DNA of 64,000 nt from Coffea arabica (taxonomy: Eukaryota > Streptophyta > Magnoliopsida > Gentianales > Rubiaceae): NCBI RefSeq assembly GCF_036785885.1, contig NC_092326.1, positions 7,564,001 to 7,628,000 on the forward strand. The letters are read 5' to 3'. The position numbers and the translations under genes are program-made. This document shows, piece after piece, positions 10,766 through 23,376 of this stretch; position 1 is the first letter of the stretch, and each line of letters opens with the position of its first letter. The notes under the pieces were generated by a model, which saw only the letters and a list, made by a program, of their open reading frames with translations, was not told the origin of the DNA and made no database searches.

Positions 10766-11164
10766 TTTTTTACTGCAACTAAAATTGAGTACTATCCTGA
10801 TCACTATATAACATATGAAAGATATATAACATTGATATATAGTAGATGTATTAAGAAACTATAAGCTCCAACCTAATAACTTGTTAGTAGCGCATGAATA
10901 CGCTCTAAATCACCAATGAAACACAAGTATATTAGTTCTAATTGATCATGAAGACTAGTTAAATGGGGGCCTTACATGTTGTGTGAGGCTTCCCAGGTGT
11001 AGGGTTATTTGTTTTATTAGTGTTTATGTTAATGAGAGGATTGGCTATTGATTTATTTAATGAATGCATTGGTTGCCAAATTAAGAGTATACGTAGGTAT
11101 TTTAATTCATAGGCCGACACATATTCTAGCTTTTCCCAACATAAGAGAGCTCAGTTATAGTATT
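10766..11164. other. AT-rich spacer
   Basis: No coding or repeat signal recognised between the gypsy element and the LINE. Confidence 0.5.
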
Positions 11165-14095
11165 CTATCTGCATAAGTCTGATTTGTAATCATCTCCAAG
11201 GATAATTGATGCAGTTTTAGAAAGGGTGCAACCTAAGATGACTAAACGAATGAATGATTCGTTGATGCAAACTTACTCATCTTTAGAAGTAACACAAGCT
11301 TTAAATCAAATGCATCCTTTTAAATCTCTTGGTCTTGATGGTATGTCCCTAGTATTTTATCAGAAATTTTGGCATGTTGTTAGTCAGGATATAATTAAAT
11401 TTCTTGAATTTCTAAACAATGGGCTTTTCAATAAAAATTTGAATTTCACTTACGTTGTGCTTATTCCAAAATGCCAATGTCTATCCAATATAACTCAGTT
11501 TCGTTTAGTTAGCTTATGTAATGTAGTTTATGGATTAGCTTTTAAGGTTATAACTAATTGATTAAATAAATTTCTCTCAATAATTCTACCACCTTTCCAA
11601 TTTGCTTTTATTCCTAGCCATCTCATTACTGATAATATTCTGACTGCTTACGAAGTTAATCACTCTCTTACATCAAAGTCTATAGGCAAAGAGGGATCCA
11701 TATTCATTAAATTGGACATGAACAAAGCTTTTAATGGGGTTGAGTGACCTATTCTTAAAGAAATGATGCTGGCCTTAAGTTTTCACCCATCTTTTGTTGA
11801 TCTTATTTCCCATTATTTTTCTATTGTTGTTTATTCATTTTAGCTAAATGGTGTTCAATTTGGTTATCTACAACCTCAGTGGGGTATTAGACAAGACAAT
11901 CCAATTTCTCCATATTTATTTCTTATATGTATAGAGGCATTTTCTTGTCTATTATAAGAAGCAGAGATTCATGATAAATTGTCAGGAGTTCGAATAGGAT
12001 AGAGAGGCCCCAAGCTTTCTCATTTATTATTCGCATATGATACTTGGTTATTTTAAAAGGCAACAACACAAGAAGCTTGACATATTTAGGATATTTGCAA
12101 CTGTATAAAGAAGCTTCTAATTAAGAGATCAGTCTTGAGAAATCAGCTGTTGTTTTCAGTAGTAATACTAATTTATCAACCCAGCAAAATATTAATCAAT
12201 TCCTAAATGTTAAAGAGGTGGTCACACATGAAAAATATCTTGGTCTTCCTACTACTATTGGACGCTCCAAATGTGAGGTATTCTATTCTATCAAGGATAG
12301 AATTTTACAATGAATTCAAGGATGGAATGAACAACGATTATCAAAAAGGGACAAAAATTTTGTTGAAAACAGTAGTTTAGGCAATTCCCAATTATTTGAT
12401 GTCTTATTTCAAAATTTTAGATTCTTTGCTAATGGATATCCAATCAATGATGAGTAATTTTTGGTAGGGTGATGGAAATAAGACTAGACAAATTCACTGG
12501 ATTAGTTGGGATAAACTTTGTACTAGAAAAGAAAATGGGGGAATGGGTTTCAGGTAGCTTAAGGCTTTAATCTTGCATTATTGTCTAAGCAAGCCTAGCA
12601 TATTGCTCACATCCATCTAGCCCTCTTCATTAGGTATATAAAGCTAAATAATATCCCAATGTTGATTTTTTTAGGCTCAAGAAGGATCTTGACCTTCCTA
12701 GTCTTAGCATGAATTATGTGAGGTCAGAAAATACATTGAAGCAGAAAGTAGATAGCAAGTTGGTTATGTGTATTCTATCAAAATCTAGAAAGATAGATGG
12801 CTTTTAAGTGATCTATTTTTAAAATTGTGTCAAGGTCTGCTGGATTATGGGAGAATTTGACGGTTGATTGCTTAATAGACTATGATTGAAAGACTTGGTG
12901 AGTTGATTTACTACAGGAGCTTTTTTGGGTGGACAATATTGAATTAATTCAAGACATCCTAGTTGGAGACTCGCGCCATAGGGAATTAGGGATAAGATGA
13001 TTTGACACTTTTCCAAGAATGAATCTTTTACTATAAAGAGTGCATATCACTTGATTAAGAAGCGATCTTCTAATTCGGAGAATTTGCCACCAAGTAGTAG
13101 TGCTCTAAATCAAGGTGTTTGGTCTTGGTTGTGGCATTTGAATTTTCCTGTGAAAATCAAAATTTTTATGGAGGGTATGTAAAGTTATACTACCAACTAG
13201 CACTAAACTCAATACTAAAGGTCTCAATTTAGATACCTCTTGTCCTTATGTCTTGCTCTAATTTATGATATTAATCATACCTTCTTAGCTTATCTTGCAA
13301 CTATGCAATTATGGGCTTTCAGTTTTTTAAGCTAGAAAGTTCAACTACATTCAATTGATCAGGTTAAATCTTGGCTTCCTAATCTTTTTTGCAACTATCA
13401 AGCAAGGAGATGGAATTGGTGGGTGTTATGAGTTGGAATCTATGAAATAATCACAGTTGAGAAGTTTTTGATGGATCTTATAGGGACCCTCTTAGTTTGG
13501 TCTCCCTGTCTATAGAGTTCCTAAACTAGTTCCATGAAGTAAATTCCAAAGATGAGTATAATATGCCCACCTCTCTCCAATCAAGGTCATCAATATCTCA
13601 TTGGATATGACGAAGTGTAGGTTTTGTTAAGCCAAACTTTGATGGGGTTGTGTTTGTGGATGATAGATCATCAAGGGTTAGTGTTATTATCCGAGACAAC
13701 AAAGAAAGTTTTACTGCCGGATTGTCTAGAAAAATTCTCATGATAGTGGAACTAGATATAATTAAATCATATGTACTAAATATGCTATTCAATTACTACA
13801 TGATTTGGGTTTCAATAAGATTGTTTTAGGAGGAGATTCACAGAAGGTCATCAAAATGCTTCAACATTTGGAATTTGATGATTTATTAGGTGGTTTGTTG
13901 ATTGATGTTTTGGTTCAAGATCTGATGTGCTGGGAAGTTTCGTGGATTCCTTGAATCATTTAATGTTCATACTCATCACCTTGCTAAACATGTTGTTAAT
14001 CTTATAGATTCTTGTATGCGAAGAGACTCTCCTCCATCTTTTATTAGTTATATACTTGTTGCAGATTTGATTTCATGATTAATAAAATCATTCTC
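11165..14095 (+). mobile_element. L1-type LINE, 5' truncated and decayed (RT, zinc region, RNase H)
   Basis: Readable segments on the plus strand match the plant L1 reverse transcriptase in order: a lead-in at 11226-11561 with HPFKSLGLDGMS and LIPKCQ, FIKLDMNKAF near 11700, a template-binding stretch ending ISPYLFLICIEAFS near 11900, and a degraded FADD box (FAYD) near 12030. Further right, WSWLWHLNFPVKIKIF near 13120 is the typical zinc-ribbon region, and KPNFDGV near 13620 begins an RNase H domain as carried by one plant L1 lineage. Many stops and frameshifts interrupt it. The endonuclease half is absent, consistent with 5' truncation. No poly-A tail or target duplication was identified. 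Confidence 0.85.
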
Positions 14096-15251
14096 TTTTA
14101 CTATCAAAAGTTTGATTTGTAACTTTCAACAACATTTTCAAGGATCATATTTCTGTGCAACACCAAATAACAAAGTAAGATCAAACTAGAAAGCATTCTA
14201 CATAGGTTTTTATGATAAAGCCACCACTTATTAGTTAACATAATAATCTCAAATAGTGGCCTAACATAAAGTACTCCAACATTATATTCTCTAAGCTCAG
14301 TGTGAGGAAAGGACAACTCAATTCAAGATAGGGAAATAGCACATTAAATTCCATAGCATGGTTGCTTTCATCATGAACACAATCTTGAGCTCATGAACAA
14401 TCAAATTCAATACTTTTAAATAAGAAAAGGCCTAAAACTACATTGAATTACAACCTTTTGATTTAGTTCATGCATTTTTCAAACATGTAGTGAGCATAAT
14501 CCAATGCATGCTCTATTTAAAAAAAAATTGACATGATGACGTTTCTTGTTTTCAAACAAATTTGCTAGCTAATAAACACAAACTTTCAATTAAATTCCTA
14601 ACATGAAGGAACATATGATCGCAAAATGGGAGTCAAATAATCAATGGACAAACTAAAGAGGACTACAAAGATGGAAACTAAAACTTGCATTGGTTGCACA
14701 TAAATTATGGAAAATTTTGAATAATAAACAGAAATTATCTAAAAAGGGTTTACAAAGCCATATTAGTGATAATTTTGGTAGTGTCAGTGGCAATGAACTA
14801 CACCAATGACCTCTTCTCCTCTGTTTTCTTTTATCCTCCTTTGGAAATCTTCAGGATTAAATTTTAGGGATGGAGAATGTTGATTAATGATAACATTAGA
14901 TGGAGAAAAATGGTTAAGTTGGTGAAATTGAGAAGGGAGAGTTTAGCTGTGAGCCTTGAATTTTTGTGATGAGGTTTGGTGATAGAAAAAGTTGTGGGCA
15001 GCAACAAATATAGGTAGAGCAAAGATCAACACCATTTTTAATAAAATTTGACCCAAATTTTCAGAAAAGCCCACACACCTATGGTGTTAATGGGGGATTG
15101 TGAGTTACTATAAGGACCAAAAAATGCCAAAAGCAATATATAAGTGGAACAATGAATTTCTAAGTGGCTTTAGAATTGACTAAAGTATCCTTTTGTTCCA
15201 AGAATAAAGTAATGAGATTTATGAGTCAACTATAACACTTTTGGTAATTTT
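14096..15251. other. AT-rich spacer
   Basis: I see no gene, terminal repeat or conserved motif here. Short open frames are of chance size. Confidence 0.5.
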
Positions 15252-15254
15252 CAT

Positions 15255-18200
15255 CACTATAACAAAAATGGCTTTTCCTGATATGCCTATAAGAACACTT
15301 TCTGATTTGTGTCATTATAGCAATCCTATCACGACACTTATTATCAATTCAATAATATATACTTTAATTTTTTTTATTTTATCTAATATAAAAATAATAA
15401 TGTGCCTTTAGACTACCTACCATGACATTTAAGAAAATGTAAGATGTACAAAAATAAAAGACACAAAACGATGGCATTTGATTTTGGCGAAAACTCCAAA
15501 GTTTCATTTTGGCGGCCAAAAGACTTAATGAAAATTTTCTTCTTCAAGGCAAAAAAAGTGGCGGACTCGTCTAGTTGTCTTTTACCGTGTAGAAGCAAAA
15601 CAAAGCCTTTCTAAGTGTTGAACTCTCTCACAAATCACCTCTACCTCACTTTCACTCAGACGCCCACTCTCACCTCTACTTCCACCTCACTACTGCAATC
15701 TCAATCTCTCTGACGATTGAAGACCAGTGAAGTACCATGGCTCTCTGGCATGAAGACCAAGTAATTCTCCAAGTGTCTGCAGCAAAGGTTAGTTCTTTCC
15801 CTCTCCTCTTTCTCTCCAAAATAATTTACAAATATTTTGGCCCTAAGCCTGTTTCTTTTTTTTCCTGAAATTTCTACCTTCATTCTTGTTGAAACTACAT
15901 TTAGGGTGTAATTTTATGGTTATTTACATGATTAATCTTTTCATCCCTAGAAATTTTATTGCCCTAATTTTTAACTTAGGGGAAAAAATTGTTAAAAATT
16001 TTTGCCTTGTCATTATGAATCCCCTAGATTAATTGCATCATCTGCCTCTTGGCCCACTGGGGAAGGACTTGCTACTTTCCAGCCATTTTTTGCACAAAAC
16101 CCAATTATGGCTGGACTTGGCAGGGGGAGAGTTGAACAAAAATTGACCAGCGGTTGGAAAATTTTGGTTGTTGTCGTTGGTAGTGTAAAATGTTGACCAT
16201 ACTTTCTGCTTCTTTCCCTTATTAGACAAACCTACTCAACAAACTTAGAAAACATTAAATTAGATGTGTTTTGCCACTAGTTTTGGGGGTTGATTTAGTT
16301 TATCCAGCAAGCTAATTGGAGCTTTTGTATGGGTATGCAGAATTGGAACAGATGGGATGTTATGTGCTTGATCTGACCCTATTTTTTCCCTCAAATTCAA
16401 TCTGATTGAGTAGGCTGGGTATGTATCATATGGAGGGGTTGTTCATGACTTGAAATCTCCTTTGGTTATTCTTTTTCAAACTTGGGAGTTGATGTTGTGT
16501 AGTTTGAGATGTATAATTTTAGGACTAGCTTAAAATTATAATCACACTTACAACATATAATTCAAACTTTGGAGCTTTCTTTTGCATCTTCTGTGATGGG
16601 ACATAATCTGTCTTGTTTTTTTAATGAATTGTTGTTATTCGTACCTGACATGGTTGGAAAATTCAAGAAAAATGCTGAACAAGCTGAAAAGCGCTCAGCT
16701 GAGATGGAAATTCAAGTCCAAACTCAATAGCAACTTATGCAAAGACTGGAGAATTGACAAGCTGAAATGCAAAACCAACAAATTGAAATGCAAGACCTTC
16801 TTAAGGCTTTGAAAGTTGAATTGCAGTCTAGGAAGTAGGGCAATGAGAGTATATCTGGCAATGATAAATGGTAAACTATCTTTCTCATACAAGCATTTGA
16901 TTTAGCCTCGCTTTTGTCTTTACTAAAATTTGGGGAAACTATTTTTGCAGGCTTTGTATCAAGAAACTTTAGCAATGAATGCCTCTCCAAACAATTTTAC
17001 CTTAAAGAAAGGAAATGGAGACTCTGCACAGGAACAAAAGCATAGCTTCTTTTGAGCACTAATGCAGAACTTCCCTCCTTTGGAGGTAAAAATTTTAAGA
17101 CATTCCTTTTAGTATAGTTCAAATTTTTCACGAAAGCAACGGATGCAATGCACATTTTGCTGTCCATGATTGCAATTTGATGTACTGAAAAGTTATTAGG
17201 TAATATATGGTTTCACCATAAATACGAAAACAACCTAGTATAGGTTTTTTATTGAGTGATCTCTCTTATGTTTCCATTTTCTACATTCCCTGATTCACGA
17301 GGAAACTAAGAAAAGATAAAACAAACTCCTGATTCATGTGAAAAACATTAACACCAAAAAGAAATTAAATTCTTGATCTACTAGATAATTACATTAAGTA
17401 TTTAAAAGGCCCTGGTCAAGGATAGGACAGCAATACATCATTAAGTTTTCCAGTCTGTGTACCGGAAGGGTTGCTTTAAGTCTTCTCTAAAGGTAAATCT
17501 TGGCTTGTGATTTTTCTTGAAACTGAAAAATATGTGTTTTAATTTTGTGGGGTTTTAATATAAGCTGATCAAAGAACAGTCTTTAGTCTTTGTGAGGAAG
17601 ATTAAGGATGTTGCATGGCCTTTTCTGGATTTTAAGGATGGAAGTTGAGTACTAAAATGGGTTGATTTTGTACTCTGTTTTATGAATTAAAGAGGTTGCT
17701 TCTGCTTTGCAGATGCATTTTTGGTAGTAATCATGTCGGTGGTTAGTGGTTGTACAGTAAATTGAGGACTAGTAGTCAGTTTTGTTTGATTCAATTGGGC
17801 CTACAAATGATGTTCATTAGTGCTTTCCATGTATTTGTTGTGAAAGGGTTGTGAAAATTGTAAATGTTCCAAGAACCATTTCTTGTTCTGTTCTTTCTTT
17901 TTTTAGTTTTCTTTTTTTTTTGGGGGGTGGGGAAGAGGAGGATCAGGGGCAGGAGATTGGGTTTATTGGACTTTGTGGTTGGTATAAGAGGATGAGTGGT
18001 GTGATTATGGTTGTTGGCAAGTATGAGGTGGTAACTAATAGATGAAATTAAAGCTTCTAGGTGGGAAACGTTATGATTTTTTCTCTAGCTAATATTTAAG
18101 AAGTAAATGCAACTAAAGCTTCATGATCTGCTACTGCTGCACATTTATGTATTGGCTTTATGGGCATTTAGTTGCTAATACTTATTCTGAAAGCTTTTAA

Positions 18201-19296
18201 CTTTACGCATTGATCTGTCATGTAATTGCCGATATGAAATGCATGTAACTAGTTTTGTTAGCAGTTGACTTTATGTTACTGAGTGGATACAAGGTTTAGT
18301 TTTTCATTGATAGCAGATTGATCTTAAGTGTGAGTGGGTTGCAAAATTTCCCCCTGGAAGTGATTATTTCGTGGAATACAGAAAATTTGAACAAATTTAA
18401 ATCCTTAGAATGGTTCCTAACTTTGAATCAAACAAAATGACATGGCTCGTGGCCTAACCCAGAGTAGTGGAAAAGGGGTTCATGTCCTTACATCGTGGCT
18501 CTTAGGTCTCATCATGAATGGCTTTGCCTCTGGAATCATGGCAATTTAATTTGATCTTTAGCAAATATATTGTGGCTTTTCTGGAAAGCTCTTGTTAGTA
18601 TGATGATCTAATGATCCCCCACAAACTTTGTGCATAGATGGAACCAGCTGAAGATTGATGGGGACTTCGTGGTTATGACTGAAAGCTCTCATTTCATTGA
18701 AAAGTTTGGAAGCTACTGTTAGTTCTTTCAACTTGATAGGGATGAGAATCTTTTAGTTTGTGCACAAGAGAGTATTTCAAGTTTGTGTACATGAGAATGT
18801 TTTAGTACTTGTTTGGGATTTTAGTACTTACTATGTTTGTACTTGTTACCGACTTTTAATTCAATGAATTATATTTGAGTATCGACTTCTTCTTTTAAAT
18901 TGCTATATGCATTCTGCTCTTTGGGATAATTTTACAAGTCCCTTGGGATTCTGGTTGATGGAATGTACAGCAGGGAGGACTAATTGCAGGTTGCTTCCAT
19001 ATAAAAAAAAACAGGGAAAAAACTCCTGACAATTAAAAGTGTCAGCATAGCTTAGCTTCGAAAAACACTAATGACAAATGGGCATGTCGTCCTAAGCAGT
19101 GTAAATTCGCATGGCTACAGGGAATGCTATAGCAGCATGGTTTTCCTGACACATTTGAATGCTGCTAAAGATTTGAGGCTATCCCTACATTGGAAGGGAC
19201 AACACTCGCCCTAGGTGTGAGGATAGATAAAGTATCAGATTAGATTATCTATACTGACACCTTTAAATGCCGTTAAAGGCCATTTTTGTTGTAGTG
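15255..19296 (+). mobile_element. CACTA (En/Spm) DNA transposon, decayed
   Basis: The left terminus CACTATAACAAAAATGGC is answered at the right by GGCCATTTTTGTTGTAGTG, whose complement is CACTACAACAAAAATGGCC. Both are flanked by the 3-bp duplication CAT (15252-15254 and 19297-19299), the length typical of this superfamily. Subterminal regions carry short variants of words such as GACACT and GTGTCA, as in other CACTA ends. The interior has gene-like architecture with a pyrimidine-rich leader at about 15620-15790, a GT donor after it, and a coiled-coil reading frame at 16650-17060. At 4.0 kb with a broken protein it is probably non-autonomous. Orientation follows the coding remnant. Confidence 0.88.
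16650..17060 (+). pseudogene. Coiled-coil transposase-associated remnant inside the CACTA element
   Basis: From an ATG at 16650 one frame reads a Gln/Glu/Lys-rich helix (NAEQAEKRSAEMEIQVQTQ, then QAEMQNQQIEMQDLLKALK), the sort of C-terminal coiled coil found in plant En/Spm transposase-associated proteins. Amber codons interrupt it three times, at places where Gln codons are expected. A probable acceptor (TTTTGCAG) near 16950 starts a second short coding block, ALYQETLAMNASPNN, which closes with TGA near 17055. The protein family is inferred from composition and context. Confidence 0.5.
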
Positions 19297-19299
19297 CAT

Positions 19300-21242
19300 G
19301 ATACCATCTACAGAGATCCAACAATTAGCATGTCTAGCCAAATATGTATGTTATACTACTATAGAACGTGAGCAGTAAAATATGAATTTCTACGTACAAT
19401 AATAAAAGAAATGGTTGCAATTCGGTATTTGGTTATATTGTACTTGAATGAAAGGTATCAATCAATTTTGCTTTATTAACTCAATTGGAGAGTTTAGGAG
19501 TTTTTTCAATGAATAGATTTGATATGGTAGAAGGCAAATTAAAGATATGGAGATTTTTCTCAAGTTTACATAGGCGCAAAAATTTATGACCATATATATG
19601 TTCTAAATATGCCATCCTTCCTACATAACAAAAAAAAAAGATAAAACTTTTTTTAAGAACAAAGTGCTTTGTTTTCACCCTTATTGATTCCAACAACTGC
19701 ATCAAAGTCCAATAATTATATCCACAAATGATATTTCCTTTCTTGCTAAACTATCAACAATTGATAATAAGAACAAATAAAAGCTTGAAATCTAAAAGGA
19801 GAATTTTCATAATAGAACAATTTTTACTATACCTATAATCCTACATCATCATTTGGCAAATTTTGGTTACCTCTATGTTAAGATTTCTAAAAGAATTAAA
19901 GTTTTAACTTTTACTTTGAATATACCACAATTACAACTCATGCATAAATATGATGATGCATATTACGAATAAACCATAAAGTTGACAAATGGGAGAAAAC
20001 ACAATTATATTCACTATAAAAGGAAAAGGCAAAGAAGAGAGCACATATTGGAGCCCAAGTTTTGCTTGATTTTTCCTTTCATTAATGATAAGGTAGAGGA
20101 TTTGTAACAATAGTATAGACATAAAGATTTGAATTCCATTAAGAAGTAGGGACCAAAATAAAGGAATTTAGATATGATTAGATCAAGTTTTTCAAATTTA
20201 GATTAATCTTTTCTGCTATTGATGGCGAATTCACTTGATGCTAAGTTTCACTTGATTTTATCGGCCATAAAATCCTATCATAAAATAGAGGATTTAAGTG
20301 ATAAGATTTCCTTTTCAATTTGTTAGTTTGGAGGAATTGGAATTAGGGATAGAGTAGGAATTGGATGATGAAATTGCTTTTTCATATTCTAATTTTGTTA
20401 ATTTGGAAGAATCAGCATTAGGAACATATAAAGAAAAAGTCAAACTCAAGTGAGAGAATGGAAAATAGATAAGTGAGTGTTGATGAGTTAAACTTATATA
20501 CACCACTAGTATATACACTATCACGGTTGGATGCATGACACCTAAACAAAATTTGAATTTCAAGTTTAAATTTAGATAAGTTATCATGTATCTAATGATG
20601 ATAGTTTATACATGTCAGTATATAGAAGATTAACCCTGTGTGATATATGATATTCAAAAACATATTAAAAACCATTCATATTTTGCAAAGTCTAGTAATA
20701 CATTAATTCCGATTTAGTAAGTGCTTGGATAAAACATGTAATAAACTTTCGGTAGACTATGCTTCACAAATTATATTTTAATTTTTAAAAATTTCTTCAA
20801 CAATAATGACATATATTTTCAGCTTTATAAAAAAATTGCACCTATGTATATCATAATTCCTATAGATTTATACATATAAACATAGTAAGGTGTAACATTT
20901 TACCGAATGAAACGTAGAAAGATATCAAGTTTTAACTAGTTAAATGTTTGATACACAAAAAGAAATAGTTAAAAGTGATATTAATGTAGCATAATTTTTA
21001 AAAATTGATATAAATTTACCATATTTTTAGTTTCATAACTTTCAAACATATTCTACTAGCGTACGAATTTATATTCAAAATTTTACCAAATTTGTATTTT
21101 GTGTTTTTGCATTAAACATTTAATCATACTTTTAAAATATTATATAATATAGATATGTGTTACGTTTTATATTATACTTGTCCAGTATTTCACTAAGGGA
21201 CGAGAGCCTCTACAATTACCCGTCCCAAGTGCACCATGCAGT
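19300..21242. other. AT-rich spacer
   Basis: No convincing gene. Simple AT-rich sequence with occasional poly-A/T runs. No terminal repeats were matched by eye. Confidence 0.45.
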
Positions 21243-21447
21243 GTAGATACTAGCATAATAAATGTGAACACCAGAACAATAAAAGTAGATACTAACACAA
21301 CAATATATAAAATACAACAAATTTTATGGCACAAATTTCAATAAAAGAGAAAATTTGTTGTGCTTTTATTTATTATTATGTTAGTATCTACATTTATTGA
21401 TTTGATGTTGTTGTTCTGGTATCTATATTTATTGATTTACTATCTAA
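21243..21447. repeat. Large imperfect inverted repeat (MITE-like hairpin)
   Basis: The left arm (GTAGATACTAGCATAATAAA, then CACCAGAACAA, GTAGATACTAACA, ACAACAAATTTT) is mirrored on the right as AAAATTTGTTGTGC, TGTTAGTATCTAC, TTGTTCTGGTATCTA. The two halves can fold into one long hairpin around ATGGCACAAATTTC. GTAGATAC occurs repeatedly within the arms. The superfamily is not identifiable. Confidence 0.65.
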
Positions 21448-21663
21448 AATTGTTCAGCAAGTGACTATATGTACCATATAGTTAGGCATATCAATGGGTT
21501 AGTTCTTACCCAAATCTAACCTAAACCCAATATATTTGGGTAAGATTTAGATTTAATTTCTTAAACTCAAATCCTACCTAAACCTAGACCCTATAAAAGA
21601 GCCATGGGTCCGAGTAGAGTCTAGTTTTCTATGAATCATGCCTAAATCCAAACCCTACTCTGA

Positions 21664-21664
<1 letters not shown>

Positions 21665-21697
<33 letters not shown>
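21665..21697. repeat. (TA)n microsatellite
   Basis: About 16 uninterrupted TA units. Confidence 0.95.
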
Positions 21698-21703
<6 letters not shown>

Positions 21704-22165
21704 CAATATATATATGTGTGCATGTATGTATATTAATAAATTAATAAAATAATCTAATATTCTATGGCCATTGGATCAAAAACAGTAAGATTTCAAGATT
21801 GTTTTCTTTTTTCAAACTACTCCTAGTTGTCATTATAATTGATACAAATTTTTTTAGGAAAAGGAGAAAGGGTAAAGACAAACAAATAACAGATTAGATG
21901 TGGATACAGTTGATGTTTTGAAAATAAATATAAAGAGTCGATAATAGTTCTTTTTTTTTTGAGTTCATAATATTGTATTCAATTTCTTGAATATTAATTT
22001 TATTATTTGAAAAAAAAATTGGATAGTATTTATATTATTTTTGAACTCTATATATTTTTAATATGATTTACTTAAATATGTTCAGTAAAATACAATGGAC
22101 ATCTATTGAATACCCAAACCCATGGAAGTTAGGGTTTGGACTTACTTTTTCAGACCTTAAGGGTC

Positions 22166-23354
22166 TGAAACTAGTAAGGTCAAAGCAATCCAAGAGGAGA
22201 GGTGAATTAGGCTGCATAAAAACTAAAGTTGTAGTAATTTCACCCAATTTTAACTATTCAAAAATAGCCTAAGTGATCACACACTTAAGTAAGCAAAATA
22301 GCAATAAAGATAAGGCAATTTAACCATAAAAATAAGTAGTAAAAGAAAGAAATAAAAATAAAGAGAATTACAAGCTAAACAAACTCCCAAAATTTTTTCA
22401 AACTTGGAGTCGATTCCACTAGTAATTTCTTCAATTGATGGTCAAGTTAAACACTTTGTATATATGAAAGTTACTCACTCTAAACACTTTAGTTAAGTCA
22501 AAGCATTTTAGAACTTTATTCAAATTATCTCTCACTATGCTACAATTAAATGCCTCAACCACTTCTTCTAATATTGGTGACGCAAACCAACTTGTATAAA
22601 GAAGGGTTCACCTTTTGCTCATACTAAATTTTTTTACTCTAATTGAACCAAAGGGTTTTATAATTTTTCCTAGTTAACCCTCTCTAAGCTAAAATTGAAT
22701 GCTCAACCAACCAATAAAGAACTTTTTCTATTTTTCAACCTCACAATGAATACAAGTGCACACCCAAAGAGTATTTTCCTTCTCCTTCAAATCCCTCTTA
22801 CAAAACTTGTAATCAATGTAGACAAAAATCTTTCTAATATTTAGACTTGGGGGTACTCATAGGTAGTGAAATTTTGCCCCAAAATTTTGTCAAACGGTCA
22901 AAGTTAACTGTTAAAACACTGGCTATTGGAACTGTTAAACATCTAATCATTCATATTTACGTCCAACCCTGCGTCTGAAGGTTGTTGAGTTGATATTCAT
23001 TGGAAACTTTGAATGTTAGCTAGTTGAGTGTAGCATCCGAGGAATGTATCTGACAAGATCAAAGTGTTTAGTCAACTTGTCGAACGTCCGATAGGTAGGT
23101 TGTACGTTTGAGCCATTGTCCGATCCTCAAAGTTAACATTTTCTTCATCTTTCGGATGTCTAATCTTAATAGCTAGTGGTTGAAACTACGTTCGATGCTA
23201 AGTGACATTCTTCATTCCTTTTTATTTTTCATCCTTTCTTTCTCAAATGTTTGACCATCGATTCTAGCAAAATTCTCACTAAAAACTTTAAGTCCAAATC
23301 ATCATTTTGACTTGCCAATCATCAAAAACAAGAATTGATCAACCTAGGTCTTCA
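22166..23354 (-). repeat. 3' LTR of the minus-strand copia element
   Basis: Homologous over its length to 34545-35742 in the same orientation (for example AATAGCCTAAGTGATCACAC here and AATAGCCTAAATGATTACAC there; TGATCAACC near 23335 and TGATCAATC near 35725). The inner edge at 23354 abuts a polypurine tract. The outer edge near 22166 is approximate because the terminal bases have diverged. Confidence 0.75.
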
Positions 23355-23376
23355 ATCTTCCCCTTTTTGATGATGA
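23355..23376 (-). other. Polypurine tract of the copia element
   Basis: On the minus strand this reads GTCATCATCAAAAAGGGGAAGA immediately before the 3' LTR, the usual SIRE arrangement. Confidence 0.75.
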
